Origin: Coenobita brevimanus
Taxonomy: Eukaryota; Arthropoda; Malacostraca; Decapoda; Coenobitidae
DNA length: 64,000 nt
Direction: 5' to 3'
NCBI GenBank assembly: GCA_032717465.1
Contig: CM064690.1
Location: 29,398,153 to 29,462,152 of the forward strand
Within the stretch, counting starts at the first letter, position 1. The number at the start of each line of letters is the position of its first letter. This document shows, one piece after another, positions 10,746 through 23,350 of the stretch. The translations under genes were made by a program, and so were the position numbers. The notes below the pieces were generated by a model that worked only from the letters and a program-made list of their open reading frames with translations, searched no databases and was not told the DNA's origin.

Positions 10746-12717
10746 AAGCCAGCTGTGGTTTTCTTTAGAGATTTATGAAGGAGTTGCAGAGTAATTGCAG
10801 TAAAGGAAATATGCAGCAAATGGCACTGCATTATGTCAGTTTAATAACTTACAGGTTGCCAAAGAAAGGGCATTGATGATAAATGAAGATTAACATGTAA
10901 ATGAAGGCTGTCGTACATAATGTTTTGTTTAAGCCGATGTGCTGCAAAAGTTACTCTTAAGCTAATGGAGACATTATAAAGCTTAAGGATGTCATTTATA
11001 CAGTTACCAATACTTTTTAACCATAAGAAATAATATATCTCAGCTCACAACTCATACACATGCAGTAAGAAAATAGCTTCAATACACACAATTTTTGCAT
11101 GAAAATTCATTCAGATACTTTTGATAATGCAGTATGGTATATACGGTAGCTAAAACTTGTTGTATGCATTTTGAAATAGAAGATACAATATACTGTAGTA
11201 GTACAGCAAATACTCAGTCTCTGTATTCTTGTTTACTTAATGTGAGTTGAAGCAATGGATAAAAGTGTGGTAACCTGGATAATATCACCAAAATACTTAT
11301 AGACAGTGCTGTAATGGGAGAAAGGCAAGTGTGGCCATATGTCTTTACCCATTTTAATATGTCTTATACCCACTTTACTATATCAGGAGCACCAAATGAG
11401 CAAGAGGATACCAGTAGTTATATGCTGTTATGCTTGGTTGCAGGAAAATTAAGTGAAATATTTATTTAGATATACATATACAGTATGTTGCATTTTCCAG
11501 TAAAATTATTTAAAAAGTTTTATTGATGGTTTGCAAGATTCAGTAAATATTCTGATCACTGCAAGCTTTAGCACAGTTGACATGTTCAGCTCTTGTACTG
11601 TATTACTAGCATGATACCACTGCTGTGTATATCCTACCTAGAATCCTGAACATTTACACAACATTTAGAATGGTAACCACTGTTTGGTGGTTGAGCTCTC
11701 TGGTAAATGGCAGTACATGGTGGTACTCCATGATATTTAAGATGTAGAGCCAGATCATATTAATGGTAACACTGTGTGATTGTTATGTTTTTTCTCAACC
11801 TGAAATGGCAGCCACTGTTATTATGAAGAAAAATGGTAAACGTTTTTAGTGCAGTGATTGCTCTTTATAGAATTTATTACGTATTGACTAAAAAGTTTTT
11901 GTTTGTACATGTTTCGCCATTCACAGGTGCAATTCATTTTACATTAATTTATTATCAGGATAAAATTTTCTCTTTTATCACTTCCAGATGCAATATGTAC
12001 TGATAATTACAGCCTTGCAGAATGTTAAATACAGCACTGGTATTGGTTGTGGTGAGAGCAGCATATGGCCAAGAAAACCATTACCATGACAGCACTGCTT
12101 ATAATATTGATGGGCTGAAAATGGGGGATCTTTGTTATGTTTCTTTGATGTCTCTATTTTATTCATATTGTGGCAGCTTTAATAACCATGGCTCATATCC
12201 ATAGACAAAGTTCCGAATAACCCTGTGTCATAACTCAGATGTTGATTTACAGGAAGAACAAGAGTTATGGGAGGTTTGTACACTCTCTGTCTTGGTCTTT
12301 CATGTAAAACGATTATGACGAAGGTGACCATAAGCATGTTTGTGGATTTAGCCCCTGGTTAGCAGGAAAAGCACAGCCAAAAGCTTTCTTGTAATGTGCA
12401 TTTACTGAGTGGTTTGTACAGTACAGTACTTGTGTAACTGAATGCTACAGAGAAGTGTGTTTGCTTTCAACACCTCAGTAGAGTGTTTAGGAAACTATTA
12501 TGTATCAAGAATAATATATTGTACATGGTGTTTTAATTCATCTCCAACTATCATGTATCGAGGAAACTGTATTGTCTCTTAATTCATCTCAAAGTATCAT
12601 GTATCAAGGAAACTGTATTGTCTTTTAATTAATCTCATCCATTGATTTATTTTTTTTAGGAAACTGTGAGTCAGCTTGAACGAAGTGTTTACTACAGGTT
12701 GGAAGGCAAGCTTGTAA
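10746..12717. other. Intergenic sequence, no gene seen
   Basis: AT-rich, without convincing coding sequence on either strand. 12535-12640 carries two copies of an approximately 60-bp segment containing ATCATGTATC.AGGAAACTGTATTGTCT. Confidence 0.6.
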
Positions 12718-13126
12718 ATCCCCTTAACCCTCATGATGTACTTTTTCCTTTACCCTTGCTGCTGCCAGAGAGGGACACCTTCATGGGGTGGCACCAATAT
12801 GACTGGGTGGTGGAGCTACCTGGGTATACAAACATCCCTCATTCCCTTCCCAATCCCCCAAATGGAAGTTTGCAAACTGTGGAAGAGGGGCAACTTCAGC
12901 CTCCATTCCACCAGGTTCATGTTCAGGTGAGCCAAGGGTTGCAGCTACTACTACTACTACTGTTAGTGTTACCAGATCATTTTATTGAACTTAGGAAAGG
13001 CCTCTCATATTGATGGGGTTTACTAAGGCTACATAAAACCCCTGTCATTCAAAAAGTCTGTCCTAAGCTGAAGAAAATTATCAGGCAAGACTAAAATGAA
13101 AAAGGCATCCCCGGGCTCAGTGGGTT
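12718..13126. mobile_element. Family C element split by a family D insertion
   Basis: The left part (CCTTAACCCTCATGATGTAC to TTGCTGCTGCCAG) and the right part (TGTTACCAGATCATTTTATT to CTCAGTGGGTT) together make one family C element. The short TGCTGCCAG / TGTTACCAG overlap on either side of the insert may be its target duplication. Confidence 0.7.
12772..12958 (+). mobile_element. Family D retroposon inside a family C copy
   Basis: Shares with the 43.9-kb copy a GGTGGCACCAATATGACTGG-like block, CAACTTCAGCCTCCATTCCA, CACCAGGTTCATGTTCAGGT, and an end of GGGTTGCAGCTACTACTACT. The one-sided CTA tail suggests retroposition. A protein-like open frame across it is the repeat, not a gene. Confidence 0.6.
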
Positions 13127-13168
13127 ATTTGGCATTTTGTATTCATCCGTGCATCGTGAGAAACCTTA

Positions 13169-13386
13169 ACCCCTTCTGTGTGATGACAATTTCTTTATTT
13201 CATTCCTGCTGTTGCCAGGCTATTATATTTCTTTTTAAGGATGAGCTGTCAATGAAGGGGTATTAGAGACTGCTACTCCCGCAGTATACAATGTTTTTAA
13301 GTGTTTCAGTTTATGAGGACTCCTTTAAATTGAATAAAATCGTTTGGTGGTAGCAGGAATAATGATAAATTGATGCCATGGTAGCA
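13169..13386. mobile_element. Family C fold-back element
   Basis: Begins TTAACCCCTTCTGTGTGATG; the right arm holds TTGAATAAAATCGTTTGGTG and GTAGCAGGAATAATG. An intact TTAA is present at the left edge. Confidence 0.75.
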
Positions 13387-13549
13387 GATTGGTTTAGGTG
13401 GTGTGTATGATCAGCAGCTGTATTTTCTACCCATGATAGGCATCTGTATGATAAACAACCTTTCAGTCCAATGGTGTATAGTATAGCATTTTTTTTTTTC
13501 TACCTCCCCATGATTGTATGCAGCTCTTGGGGAAACTGCTTGTACTGAG

Positions 13550-13672
13550 GGTTGTCGGATGCATCTAATCCTTCCAGTTCTGAAAGTTTCTCCTAAGCTA
13601 AACAAAACTGCCTCAAGGTAACAAGAATAAACTAAAAAATATGTCATTGTAATGAAGGGATTAAAGGTTTCC
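13550..13672. mobile_element. Family C right half
   Basis: Only the centre-to-right segment is recognisable: CATCTAATCCTTCCAGTTCT, TCTCCTAAGCTAAACAAAAC and AATGAAGGGATTAAAGG. Confidence 0.6.
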
Positions 13673-13737
13673 CTCTGTGCAGCTTCCATTGTAAATGTGA
13701 TTAGATTGAACATGTGTCTCAGAGCCTAGCTGAGTCA

Positions 13738-13787
<50 letters not shown>
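13738..13787. repeat. (TG)n microsatellite
   Basis: About 24 TG units with one TTTG interruption. Confidence 0.95.
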
Positions 13788-13788
<1 letters not shown>

Positions 13789-14094
13789 CATTATCTCATT
13801 CTGTCTCCCATGATATAAGGTGTCAGAGAAGTAATTGCAAAAGTTAACTGTTTGATTGTTTCTCATGTTTTATGAAGTTTATATTTGTAGTTTATGCCAG
13901 TGATTGTTTTGATAATTAACTGTTATACTTAAAGTGTGTTTAACAGGTTTATTTTCATAGGTTTATTAAAAGGAGCACCCAGAGCATTAGCTAAACTCAG
14001 CACAGTCAGTCCTCATTACAGCGTTCCTTTTATTTTTTATTTTCCTCCTAAGTTTTCAGTAAAAGGAAAAAAAAAAAAAAAGTAATTTAAGTTT

Positions 14095-14431
14095 CAGGGT
14101 CATATTCTAAGTGGTTTTGGAGATTTCTTAACATCACTTCATTAGCAGTTTATTTTGCACATAACAGTTCAATAACCTCATTTTTGTCACTAATATGAAC
14201 TGTATCAGCATAAAGTACATACAGTAAATGACATAGCAAGAGATTATTAAGGTGTAATTATTCTGCACATTTTAGCTCAATATCCTCCTCTATGTTATTG
14301 ATACAAACAATGGTATATTCATCTTAAAGCATACAGAGTAAATAACACAAAAGAAACTGTTAAAGATATACAAAATAAGTCACTAACGAACAGGTGCTAC
14401 AAACTCTTCTATACCACCTAGAATACAAACC
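14095..14431. mobile_element. Family B palindromic element, long form
   Basis: Left end CAGGGTCATATTCTAAGTGG; right end CTTCTATACCACCTAGAATA, its inverted counterpart. Inner words TTAGCAGTTTATTTTGCACA and its inverse (AAAATAAGTCACTAACGAAC) extend the palindrome. The centre contains a second partial arm, as if one copy had inserted in or recombined with another. Superfamily is unresolved; a CAGGG start would fit a hAT-type end. Confidence 0.7.
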
Positions 14432-14659
14432 TTACTCTAACTGTGAAGCTGATACTCAAAAACTCCCCCCAATTCATGATAACTATTCTACTTAAAAAAT
14501 TTTGAAATTCTGTACAGTATTCTGTTATAATGCGAACTGGCTGTATAATGCAAAGGGAGCTTCCAGTAATTTATTGCTCATTCTGTCTATGTTTTGTTCA
14601 ATTTTGTGATGCCTCTGGGTGATATCTGTTCACTAAGCCAGCATTCCATTGTTCATAGT

Positions 14660-14932
14660 TCATCAGTTTAGGCAGCCTCCTAACACCTCTTCCTTACCAG
14701 TTTATTTATGCATATGGCACATTAATATTCTTTTGTATGTTATGTATGCAATCTATGACATTACCGGAAAAGCAGAAGTAACGTAAAAAACAATAAATTC
14801 TCTTGTATGTTGTTCATGCAAGCTGTGTCATTATTATACAAAGCAAGGCAGTATAAATGCGTAGTATGCAGAGTAAATCACCGAGGAATAGGTGCTAAGG
14901 AACTTTCTTAATTGACAAGAATGTGCACCCCA
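14660..14932. mobile_element. Family B element
   Basis: AACACCTCTTCCTTACCAGT at the left is mirrored by AATCACCGAGGAATAGGTGC at the right. The inner CTTGTATGTTGTTCATGCAA matches other copies. Confidence 0.6.
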
Positions 14933-14989
14933 GGTAGCTGTGTTTCTCCCCTCACTATATCAAGCATGAATTTTTGTGTGGCAGAACAG

Positions 14990-15560
14990 GCTTTCATTTT
15001 TTAACTCAATTATTCTGTACTCAGTTCCCTAACTCACTTGTATAAACTCTGAACTTTTGAACATTCCTACCTGAGTCAAAAATTTCTTAACTCATATAAA
15101 TTCTAAACTTTCAGACATTCCTTCTTATGTTTAGCATTTTCTAACACACTTGTTTAAATTATAAACTTTCAAACATTCCTTCCTAAGTTTAAAATTTCCT
15201 AACTCACTTTATGATTTCTAAACATTCAAAAATTTCTTCGTACAGTAAGTTTAAAATATTCACACTCACCTGTATAAATTCTAAACTATCAAACATTCCT
15301 TCTGAAGTTTAAATTACAAGTACTGTACTTAAAATGATCTTTGGAATAGTCTGGAACTTTTGGACATTCCTCTTTATGTTAACATTACTTAACACTTAAT
15401 TTTTGCAGAAATAATAAACTGTCATTCCCCCTTACATTATTACTTAAACTCGATTAAGGGAGTAACATTCACCTTTGAGCATTCCTTCTTATGTTTAGAA
15501 CATGTCACAGTTGATTGTGGAACAGTTTTGACATTTGAAGCATTCCTTCTTATAATGTGG
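14990..15560. repeat. Degenerate tandem repeat, about 65-70 bp units
   Basis: Units contain AACTCACTTGTATAAATTCT, AAACTTTCAGACATTCCTTC and TTATGTTTA. Seven or eight diverged copies are visible. AT-rich and without a gene. Confidence 0.75.
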
Positions 15561-15948
15561 ACTGTGGTACCGGTACTTATTTGTTGACCAGCATAGTGCA
15601 GTGCTTTGAACTTGTAAACACCTTCTTGATGCAGTTGTTGGGTACCTGGCATAAGGTCACTTCTATAACTTTGAAATCTTTACGATTTTTACCATTGCTG
15701 AGCCTTCTGAGTAGTCAAGCATCTTTACTGATCACTGCAATGTCGAAATTACAGAAAAGCAGTCCACTGTTGTGCTATACAGGTACAGTAGGAATTTGAG
15801 CTCCAAAATCATGATAATTGACATAAGCTGCATGGATTGCTGTACACAAGCTTGCAAGTTATGCCCTATCAGTTTCAAGAAAGGCCACCATAGTCTCAGA
15901 CATTACTACTGTACTGTGGTCACAAAATACTCCTTATATATTATTGAA

Positions 15949-15979
<31 letters not shown>

Positions 15980-17024
15980 ATTCTTAAAGTCACACACACA
16001 AACATACTTGGCTGTGTATCTATATATCTGTCTGTCTCTCTTACTTACTGCACCAAAACCATATCCAATCTTCCATCCCCTCCCATGACATACCACTTCC
16101 CTTGCCATTTGTACTCTCCATCTGTATACACAGCACAAGCCTAAATTTAGATGTACTGTAGTGTTAAATTATGAGTGTATGCTGTCTTTTCACTGCATTC
16201 ACACTGAGCACGGAATAAAATAATCTAATTCAGAGCAGAACTGAAAGGATTTAAATGTGTTGGAAGTATTTGTAGAATCCCAACTTTATGTAGCTACCCA
16301 ATGTTGTACTTTGAAAACTGAAAATTTTGTCACTCTACCATTACCATAGAAATGTCAGCTCATCAAAATTGTTTAGGCGTAAGAGAAACACGAATCACAT
16401 CACCCCATTGTGAGGCTAGACCCCCCCCCTTCCTCCCCTTGCTACTATTGCTCGGGTACCTCAGCACCGTCATTTTTGTAGGCACTGGACTGTCATTGAT
16501 CTACTACATTATCGTACTGTCAGTGTTTGGGTACTGGTACATTATTAGTGTGCAGCTGGCTTGAAGAAATTGATGTGGAGGAGAGGCCAGATTTAGTCTA
16601 TGTTTTGCCATAACTCCTTTAATCTGATGACTTTTATTCTCAGTACTGTGACACTAAGCACTTTTTATTACTTCGATGGAAGGTTTTCAAATTTGATCCT
16701 ACAATAACCCCTTTCACCAACAGTGATTCTTTATAAGATGAAGAGAATTGTCTATTGGTGGCCAGATTAAAATAAAAAGCTTTCATTTGACAGTAGGAGT
16801 TATCGGGTATAACATAGAAAACCTGGTTCCTTGTTTACATTTGTTGATATTCTGAAAACATTTGCAGTGTACACCGAGCCTACCCAGTGTACAGGTATGT
16901 CGTTGTCTGGGTACTATCATTTTCATGTTATTTCGGTGCCATGATGTAATTAGGAAAGTGTAACCCCATCAAGGTACCACAATACAGTATTTTGTATCAC
17001 TGGTGTGTATTCCCACTGGCATAA
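15561..17024. other. Intergenic sequence with a (GAT)n run
   Basis: (GAT)10 lies at 15946-15976. No coding evidence was seen, and the short open frames have no recognisable domain. Confidence 0.6.
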
Positions 17025-17400
17025 GCTTCTTAGTATTTCCTCCTTAGCGACTGTCTTTGCATACATAACCTTAATATTGTCTTGTATGCCAGCTGTATCT
17101 TTTTAATATTGATATATCTTGCTTCAGTAACATATATCTATCTAGTTATTGTAAGACACCTTATTCCAGTAAGGGGTAGCCACAAACTAATCACCCTGCC
17201 ATTTGACAGCCTTCCCTCCAACTTACACCCAACCTCTCCCATATATATCTCAATTCCATCCCTCCCTCTCATCCTTGGTCTCCCCCTCCTCCCCCCAGTA
17301 ACATACAAGAGGATATGAGGGTATAATGTGCAAAATTAATCATTAAGGAATAGATGTTATGAGGACTCCTATGCCACCAAGAACACGATCTGCTGTCATA
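17025..17400. mobile_element. Family B element carrying a family E insertion
   Basis: Left arm CTTCTTAGTATTTCCTCCTTAGCGA and right arm AATCATTAAGGAATAGATGT, then GACTCCTATGCCACCAAGAA, are inverted relatives. The middle is occupied by family E. Confidence 0.6.
17130..17292 (-). mobile_element. Family E retroposon fragment, reverse
   Basis: Contains GTAAGGGGTAGCCACAAACT, the reverse of the GTGGCCACCCC core, next to a TATCTATCTAG run that is the inverted tetranucleotide tail. The far side is a CT-rich stretch shared with the copy at 18.2 kb (CCCATCCCTCC-like words). Confidence 0.55.
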
Positions 17401-18079
17401 TTTGGATACCCTTTTACTGTTGTGTTGGTACAGTATTGCACAGTTGGGAATTAGCTTTGGAAACATATTAGGGGCTCAGCGCATATACACTCAAAAATAA
17501 TAATCAGTATCCCCCCCAGCATACAAAGCCAGGGTCACTGAGCATCCCGTGGAAGATAAAACAGATGGCAAAAAGAATGTGAGGGTTAAAGTTCAGAGTG
17601 AGATGAGAGGGAAGACCGTGGAAGATGATACCGTACCTATTGACTGTGAGACAAAAATGCTGAAAAGAGGATATGAGTGAGAATGAGCATCCAGTGAGAT
17701 GGCAGGGAAGATTTTATTATTATTATTATTTTATTTTTATTTTTATTTTTTTGGGGTACAGTTCTGAGTCATAGTTTCTGTTCACCATCTAATCCTACGC
17801 TGGGCTGAAGGGAGGTGGAGGCTATGGTTTCGTAGTGAACAAAGACCCATTGTCCAGTGATAAGGTGGTAATTCAAAGTGTATTTAGGCTGCATCAGGAA
17901 TAGTTCGTAATGACTGCTATTTCTCTAACATGGAAAAGCTTCACACCACAGTAACAGGCCTATATTCAGTGTGGTATCCTGGCTACAGCTCCCATTTGGC
18001 CACCAGCAGAGGTGAACATAAGATAACAGAAAATATGACATAAGTGTACACCAAATATGGATTTTGTATGCTATGTAGA
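17401..18079. other. Intergenic sequence, no gene seen
   Basis: Contains ATT/TTTTTATTT low complexity at 17712-17750. A moderately GC segment at 17760-18000 is of unknown nature. Confidence 0.5.
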
Positions 18080-18475
18080 CTTCTTAGCACCCCTTCCTCA
18101 ATGGTCTGTTTCTGCATATAGCAACTAAAATTCTCTTTTTTGTAATTTATGTATACTGTGTCATTAGGAAAAAGCTATAACTAATGTCAGTCTGTCTTTA
18201 GCTCTTTAGCCAAATGCCTTAATACTGGAAGGGGTGGCCACAAAATAATCACTTCCATGTCACCCTGTACATTGCCATCAGGCTGCCCTCTCTTCAGCTC
18301 ACATTACCCTCACTCATATACCTCTCCACCCCATCCCTCCATCTCATCCTCAGTTTCACACTTCCCCTCTTCCTTGTATAAATAACATACAAGGCAGTAA
18401 TAAAATGTAATGCACTAAATAGACCACTAAGGAAGAGCTGTTATAAGCCCACAAAAATACAGCCCCAGGACAGTA
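18080..18475. mobile_element. Family B element carrying a family E insertion
   Basis: Left GACTTCTTAGCACCCCTTCC; right AGACCACTAAGGAAGAGCTG. E occupies about 18195-18372, at a point slightly different from that in the 17.0-kb copy. Confidence 0.6.
18195..18372 (-). mobile_element. Family E retroposon fragment, reverse
   Basis: GAAGGGGTGGCCACAAAATA matches the E core in reverse. The tail side has decayed to TCTTTAGCTCTTTAGCC. Confidence 0.5.
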
Positions 18476-20229
18476 ATATCTGTCACATTGAACCGTACAT
18501 TCCTATCCATATTTCATGTACAGCAGATACATAATTGTTAAAATTAAGTGAGGGACTAGATTTTGGTTTTGCTGAGCACATTCATATCTCTAACTCTTTC
18601 CATATACAAATACAGCATACAGATGAAAATATTGTACCTCATGACGATGCACAACTCTGCCATTTTAAGCACAAGATCAGCACAAAAAAGATAAACCCTG
18701 AAACACTTGTACAATACTTGAGTGTATCATTAAGGACTATTGTACTATTGACTGAAACAGATAGGATTATAGGTATGCACAAATAGCAATAATATACCAG
18801 AAAGTTGTCCAGGAATTGGTACTATAATGAGAAAAAATGTAATTCTTGCATTTCTGTAGGTAACACATTCAGTACGGTGATGTCTGGAGATTATTCATGT
18901 TGCCTTCAAAAACTGTTAAGTCTGCTTCGCAATGGCCACTCACACTGAAGAGATTAATGAAGGCTATATCTGATCCCTCCAGTGTATATATATATATATA
19001 TACTGTATATATATATATTAAAGCAGACCAGTTTTTTTCTGGTAATTAGTGAAAAGAATGTCATTGCACTGAAGTGGTGGATGCTTTCAGTCCATTGATC
19101 TCTGTTATAGATACTCATTACTACCACTTAACCATTATATAGCATTCATTTTAGGAGAAATGTTTCTTTTGAAAGGGTTTGGAACAACTCTCATGAAACC
19201 CTTCACTACACGAGATCTCCCTGAGACTGAATATGATCGGAAGGTACGAAAAATTAGATAGAAAGAGATGTCAAGGCACTGAATTCATTAAAAGTTATTT
19301 GAAACATAATTCAAAACATTAAGCCTCACTGATCAGTGAAATGAGCCCCTTGCCTGCTTCCTGCCTCTCCATCTTGCTATCATTTGCCTCATTCTAGCAC
19401 CAGGCACCCATCCTAGCCACCCCACTACCCCCTGCTCACCCCTACCACCTCCTACCCTACCCTCTCCACTCCGTGCCTAGCCCCATCCACCCCTACCCAG
19501 CCCCCAACTACCCTTCTGTGATATAGCTGTTCTGTGGCATGAGTGCGGTCCTCTTTGGAAGTTAGTGAACGTGGCCTGTTAACCCAAACGGACCCAAGAT
19601 TCTGATGTAGAGAGGAAGTTAAGGGAGCTTGGGTCTATAAGATGTGTGTTTATTTTACGAATGATTAGTGTATTTATTCATTTATTATGTACGTTTGTAA
19701 TGCAATTGAGTCTGCCTATTTATTGTATTGTATGCCTGAATTGCAGACCTAAGACTTTGGTCCTGAAAAGCTAGGAGGGTCCATAATCTGTGTCAGCTTT
19801 GAGTAAGACGGTACATTCATTGATTTACGGTTTGTCACGGTGAGCCAATTGAGTCTCAGCCTGTGTATGGTAACTTTACTTAAAATTGGTGATGAGCATT
19901 ATGAAACTTATGACCACTTATCCAGTTTTTAAGCTAATTTAGACTTAGATTTGTTGAGCATTGCAGGATCTATGATTTTTTTTTTTGTTCCCTCTGAATA
20001 TTTCTTGGTGTGTCTCATGTAATTACAAAGTTTAGGATGATCATGTCCAAGAAAAAGTCATGATATTATACTGTTGATTTGCCTTTGCTTGGCTCAACTT
20101 TTAGTAGACAATCTGCACAAATGGTAATACTTGTAAATAATACTCTAGGATAAGGGAATGTGCCATTGCTTCTGAAAATTATGCCCAACTTTGTTTTGAT
20201 ACTGTTGTGGTTAAAGGTTGTATTTTCGC
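18476..20229. other. Intergenic sequence with low-complexity patches
   Basis: No gene seen. 18990-19020 is (TA)n. 19345-19510 is C-rich with CCACCCCTACC-like words. 18866-19082 is annotated separately as a family C copy. Confidence 0.55.
18866..19082. mobile_element. Family C element interrupted by (TA)n
   Basis: CATTCAGTACGGTGATGTCT at the left, AATGAAGGCTATATCTGATC at the centre and GAATGTCATTGCACTGAAGT at the right. A (TA)n run at 18990-19020 sits where the right arm should continue. Confidence 0.6.
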
Positions 20230-20495
20230 TGGCTTGAGAGCTTTATGTCCTTCTTCAGCAATTTATTTTCACTATCACCTCTGAATATTCTGCTGTGTGT
20301 TACAGTTGCAAGCTGTGTCAATATTAGAAAGGCATAACAAGATCATAAGGTATAAAGGTAAAATGTTACTTTTTTTTATTTTAGCAAGGCACAAATGGCA
20401 CACAAAGTAATACTGTATTAGGGTGAAATATATTAAATAAATTGCTTAGACAGAAGTGCTACAAGGCCTCTGATGCCAGCAAGAATATGACCCTG
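20230..20495. mobile_element. Family B element
   Basis: The right end GCCAGCAAGAATATGACCCTG is the clear inverted counterpart of the CAGGGTCATATTC terminus. The left end is more decayed (CCTTCTTCAGCAATTTATTTT). Confidence 0.65.
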
Positions 20496-23077
20496 GGAGG
20501 TCTTCAGTAGTTCCCCGTGTCAGTCAGTACTTAACAACTTTCTGGTTGCTGTTTTGCCAGGAAGAGTTGGGTGGTTCTTGGTATGGTTTGGTACTGAGGG
20601 CTTGTCAGGAGTAACAACTTTAGTCATTTGAAGTTAGAATTACTCTTGGACACAAATTGCACCTCTCCACACTTGCCAATACTCCTTCACTTGAACTTCA
20701 CTTATACTGTAACCATAATTGTAATCTGGACTATAATTACAAGTGATGGCGTCAGAGTCAAGGAGTATGGGCAGGTGTGAAAGAGTATGAGTCACAAGAG
20801 TAATTTTGATTTGAAATAGACTTTACCTGTGAATATACCATGATCTTGTGCAAGTTATGCCCAATTTTGTTTAATGCTGTTGCAACCGAGAGGTCTGCAG
20901 TAATGTCCTATTTGGTTAAGCAGTACCTATTTCCTTAGCACAAATTGAATGTTATAGTCAACATTCAGTAGCCTTTCTCATCATTATTACAACATTAAGG
21001 TATAGTGGAGTAAATTACCAGGTTATCATGGAGCATAAACAGGAGTGTACCTGTGCTGTGACCTTCAGAGAAATTACTGAAGACCTTTCGATGCCAGTGG
21101 ATGCCTATAAATTTTCCAAGAGTTGAGCTAGTGGTGAGATCAGTTGTTCTGGGTAATATTGTTTTCTATATACACAAGACCCAGATGTTTGCAAAAATGT
21201 ACTGAAAGATTTATTCTGCTTATTTCAGTGCTGATCTCTCTACTTGAATGATTTTTTGCAACAGTGGAAAAAAATGTGAAGAGAAATTCAGTTGCCTGCA
21301 GATCATCTGATGACAAGTTCTTTACAGAATACTGTTAAATAATACTGACATGAATTATGAGGAATGTAAAGTGGTGAAGAAAGCCAGTTAGCTCAAAGAG
21401 TAATTCTGTATGTAACACTTAGACTAGTTTTGTTAAGAACCTCGAGCCCCCCAATTTTTGAGTGTCTGCGCCGTCACTACTGATACGAGCGGCCAAGAGT
21501 AGCCCCCAAAGGTAGCTTCTAGACCCATATCCCCCTCACATGTAGACCAGAGTTGCAACCCAAGCAGCTATCCAGCATGTGGTGAGGCCGACATGCAAAC
21601 CCCAGTCCAGGTTTTGTTGCTCGTTAAGTGTTAGATCGCCTGCCCAGTGATGAGATGTTATTTTCCCACCCATCCTTCCTTTTCTCAGCATTTTCCCTTT
21701 ATCCTTGCCCATTTTTTTTTTCCTTATCCATCCTTCCTTTTCTTTTCCCTCTCTTTTCTACTCTTCCTCTTCTTAATTGATTATTTTCTGTTTCTGCTTT
21801 CTCATTGAGATTTTATATTGTCCTGGGTTTTATTATGTTTTCAAATTTACTTTCTATCAGCAAAATGTCTCAGAGTTATTCTCCCTTTATTTCTTATTCC
21901 TTTCTACCAGCATTCGATTATCGTGACATTTCACTTTCACACTTTCCCTTTTCCTTATTATTTTGATCTTTTATTTTAATTTCTTATTTTTTATTTATCT
22001 CACTGCCACTAGTACTACTGTATACCATCATTCGAAGCTGGAAATGCTTTATCTATATAGGTGTTGCAAACCCAAAAAATTAATTGCAATACTTCATAAG
22101 TTAATGCCCTCTGTCCCACGCCTTAATGTCTGTTGGAATTGTTGTTTGTGAATACCTGCACTGAATGTTGATTTTATTAAGGGTGAACTCTGGTGGATCC
22201 TTCTGCTGTTGGATTGGTTGTTGCAGATTTCAGATATTTAATGTTGAAACTGTGAGTACAAATTATATGTAAAGCACAAATGAGGGCTGCAGTATATTGA
22301 GAAATGCTTAATTAGAGGGATTAGTTTTGCCTGTATTCCATATTGTGTGACTTATTTATTCTCTGTGTGTGAGGTAAATACTCATTATATACAGTAATGC
22401 AATGTAGTGATAATCAGTAAGTTGCAGTGTTGCTCTAAATGTATCAGAATTTCAAATGACTGTTTACTGTATCCTGTACTGTACTGTGTTAAATGAAACT
22501 AGATGTGGGAGATTGTTCATGCCTAGAAAGGTCCATAGAATTAGTTAAAAATGGCCACAGGAGCCATGGTGAGAAACACAAGCACTGACAAATCTATTAC
22601 TAAAACCTTTTGTACTAGGAGAAGGAATTTTTTTTGCAAATCACTACATGTTTTGTCATCATTCACAGTCTTGAGCTGCAAATGTTATGGCCAAGACTCA
22701 TCACTGGGCAGCTGAAGAAGAGGGCATTTTAACACAGCTGAGAGATAACTGACCTGTGTCTTGCTATTAGTGCTATGTCCTGTTGAAAATGAAGAATTGT
22801 ACTCACACATGGAAAAGTTGTTGACCAGGGAGACAACTGTTTTGACCTGATTTGGGCCCAAAATTGCTTTATATCCCCAACAGACAACTTTTCCTTGAGT
22901 GAGAATTGTATGATTCTTCTACAGTTAAACCTCTGTGGTTCGCATGTCGGGCTTCACCGGGGTCGGAGATTGAGTGGAAAACTGTACACTTTGCTCAGGG
23001 ATGCTGAGATCGTTAATTCCGTTCTTGACCACATATGGCACAGATCAGTCAAACTTATGATGCAGTAAGTTCAGATT
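20496..23077. other. Intergenic sequence, no gene seen
   Basis: 21430-21650 is a GC-richer patch of unknown nature. 21660-21980 is T-rich. 22925-22960 begins CAGTTAAACCTCTGTGGTTC, which resembles a pogo-type terminus, but no partner end was found. Confidence 0.5.
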
Positions 23078-23350
23078 ATTATTAATTATTATTATTATTA
23101 TTATTATTATTGTTATTATTATTTTTATTTTTAAATCCATGGTAGATTAAAGAAAATTACTTACTATTTTTCCCATGCCTTTTTTTTTTTTTTTTTTTTT
23201 TTTTACTAAGTCCATGGAAGGTTACAGATAATTGCTTATTAAATTTCTACTGATAATGATAAAATTGCTTGACTCGTCTAGTTTACAGTTTCACCACTTA
23301 ATAAAAAAATAAAAAAAATTGTAATAATTTAAGCACATCTCATACTTACG
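23078..23350. repeat. (ATT)n, poly-T and a repeat shared with 44.8-45.3 kb
   Basis: (ATT)n spans 23078-23125 and a T25 tract spans 23181-23205. Around them are words such as TAAATCCATGGTAGATTAAA and AATTTCTACTGATAATGATA, which recur in the 44.75-45.30 kb repeat. Confidence 0.6.

Noticed and set aside
12666..13013. 115-residue open frame
   Set aside because: It spans the junction of a family D insertion in a family C element, and the same DNA at 43.9 kb encodes unrelated frames.
16620..16800. Possible further family C copy
   Set aside because: TAACTCCTTTAATCTGATGA resembles the left end, but the arms do not align convincingly.
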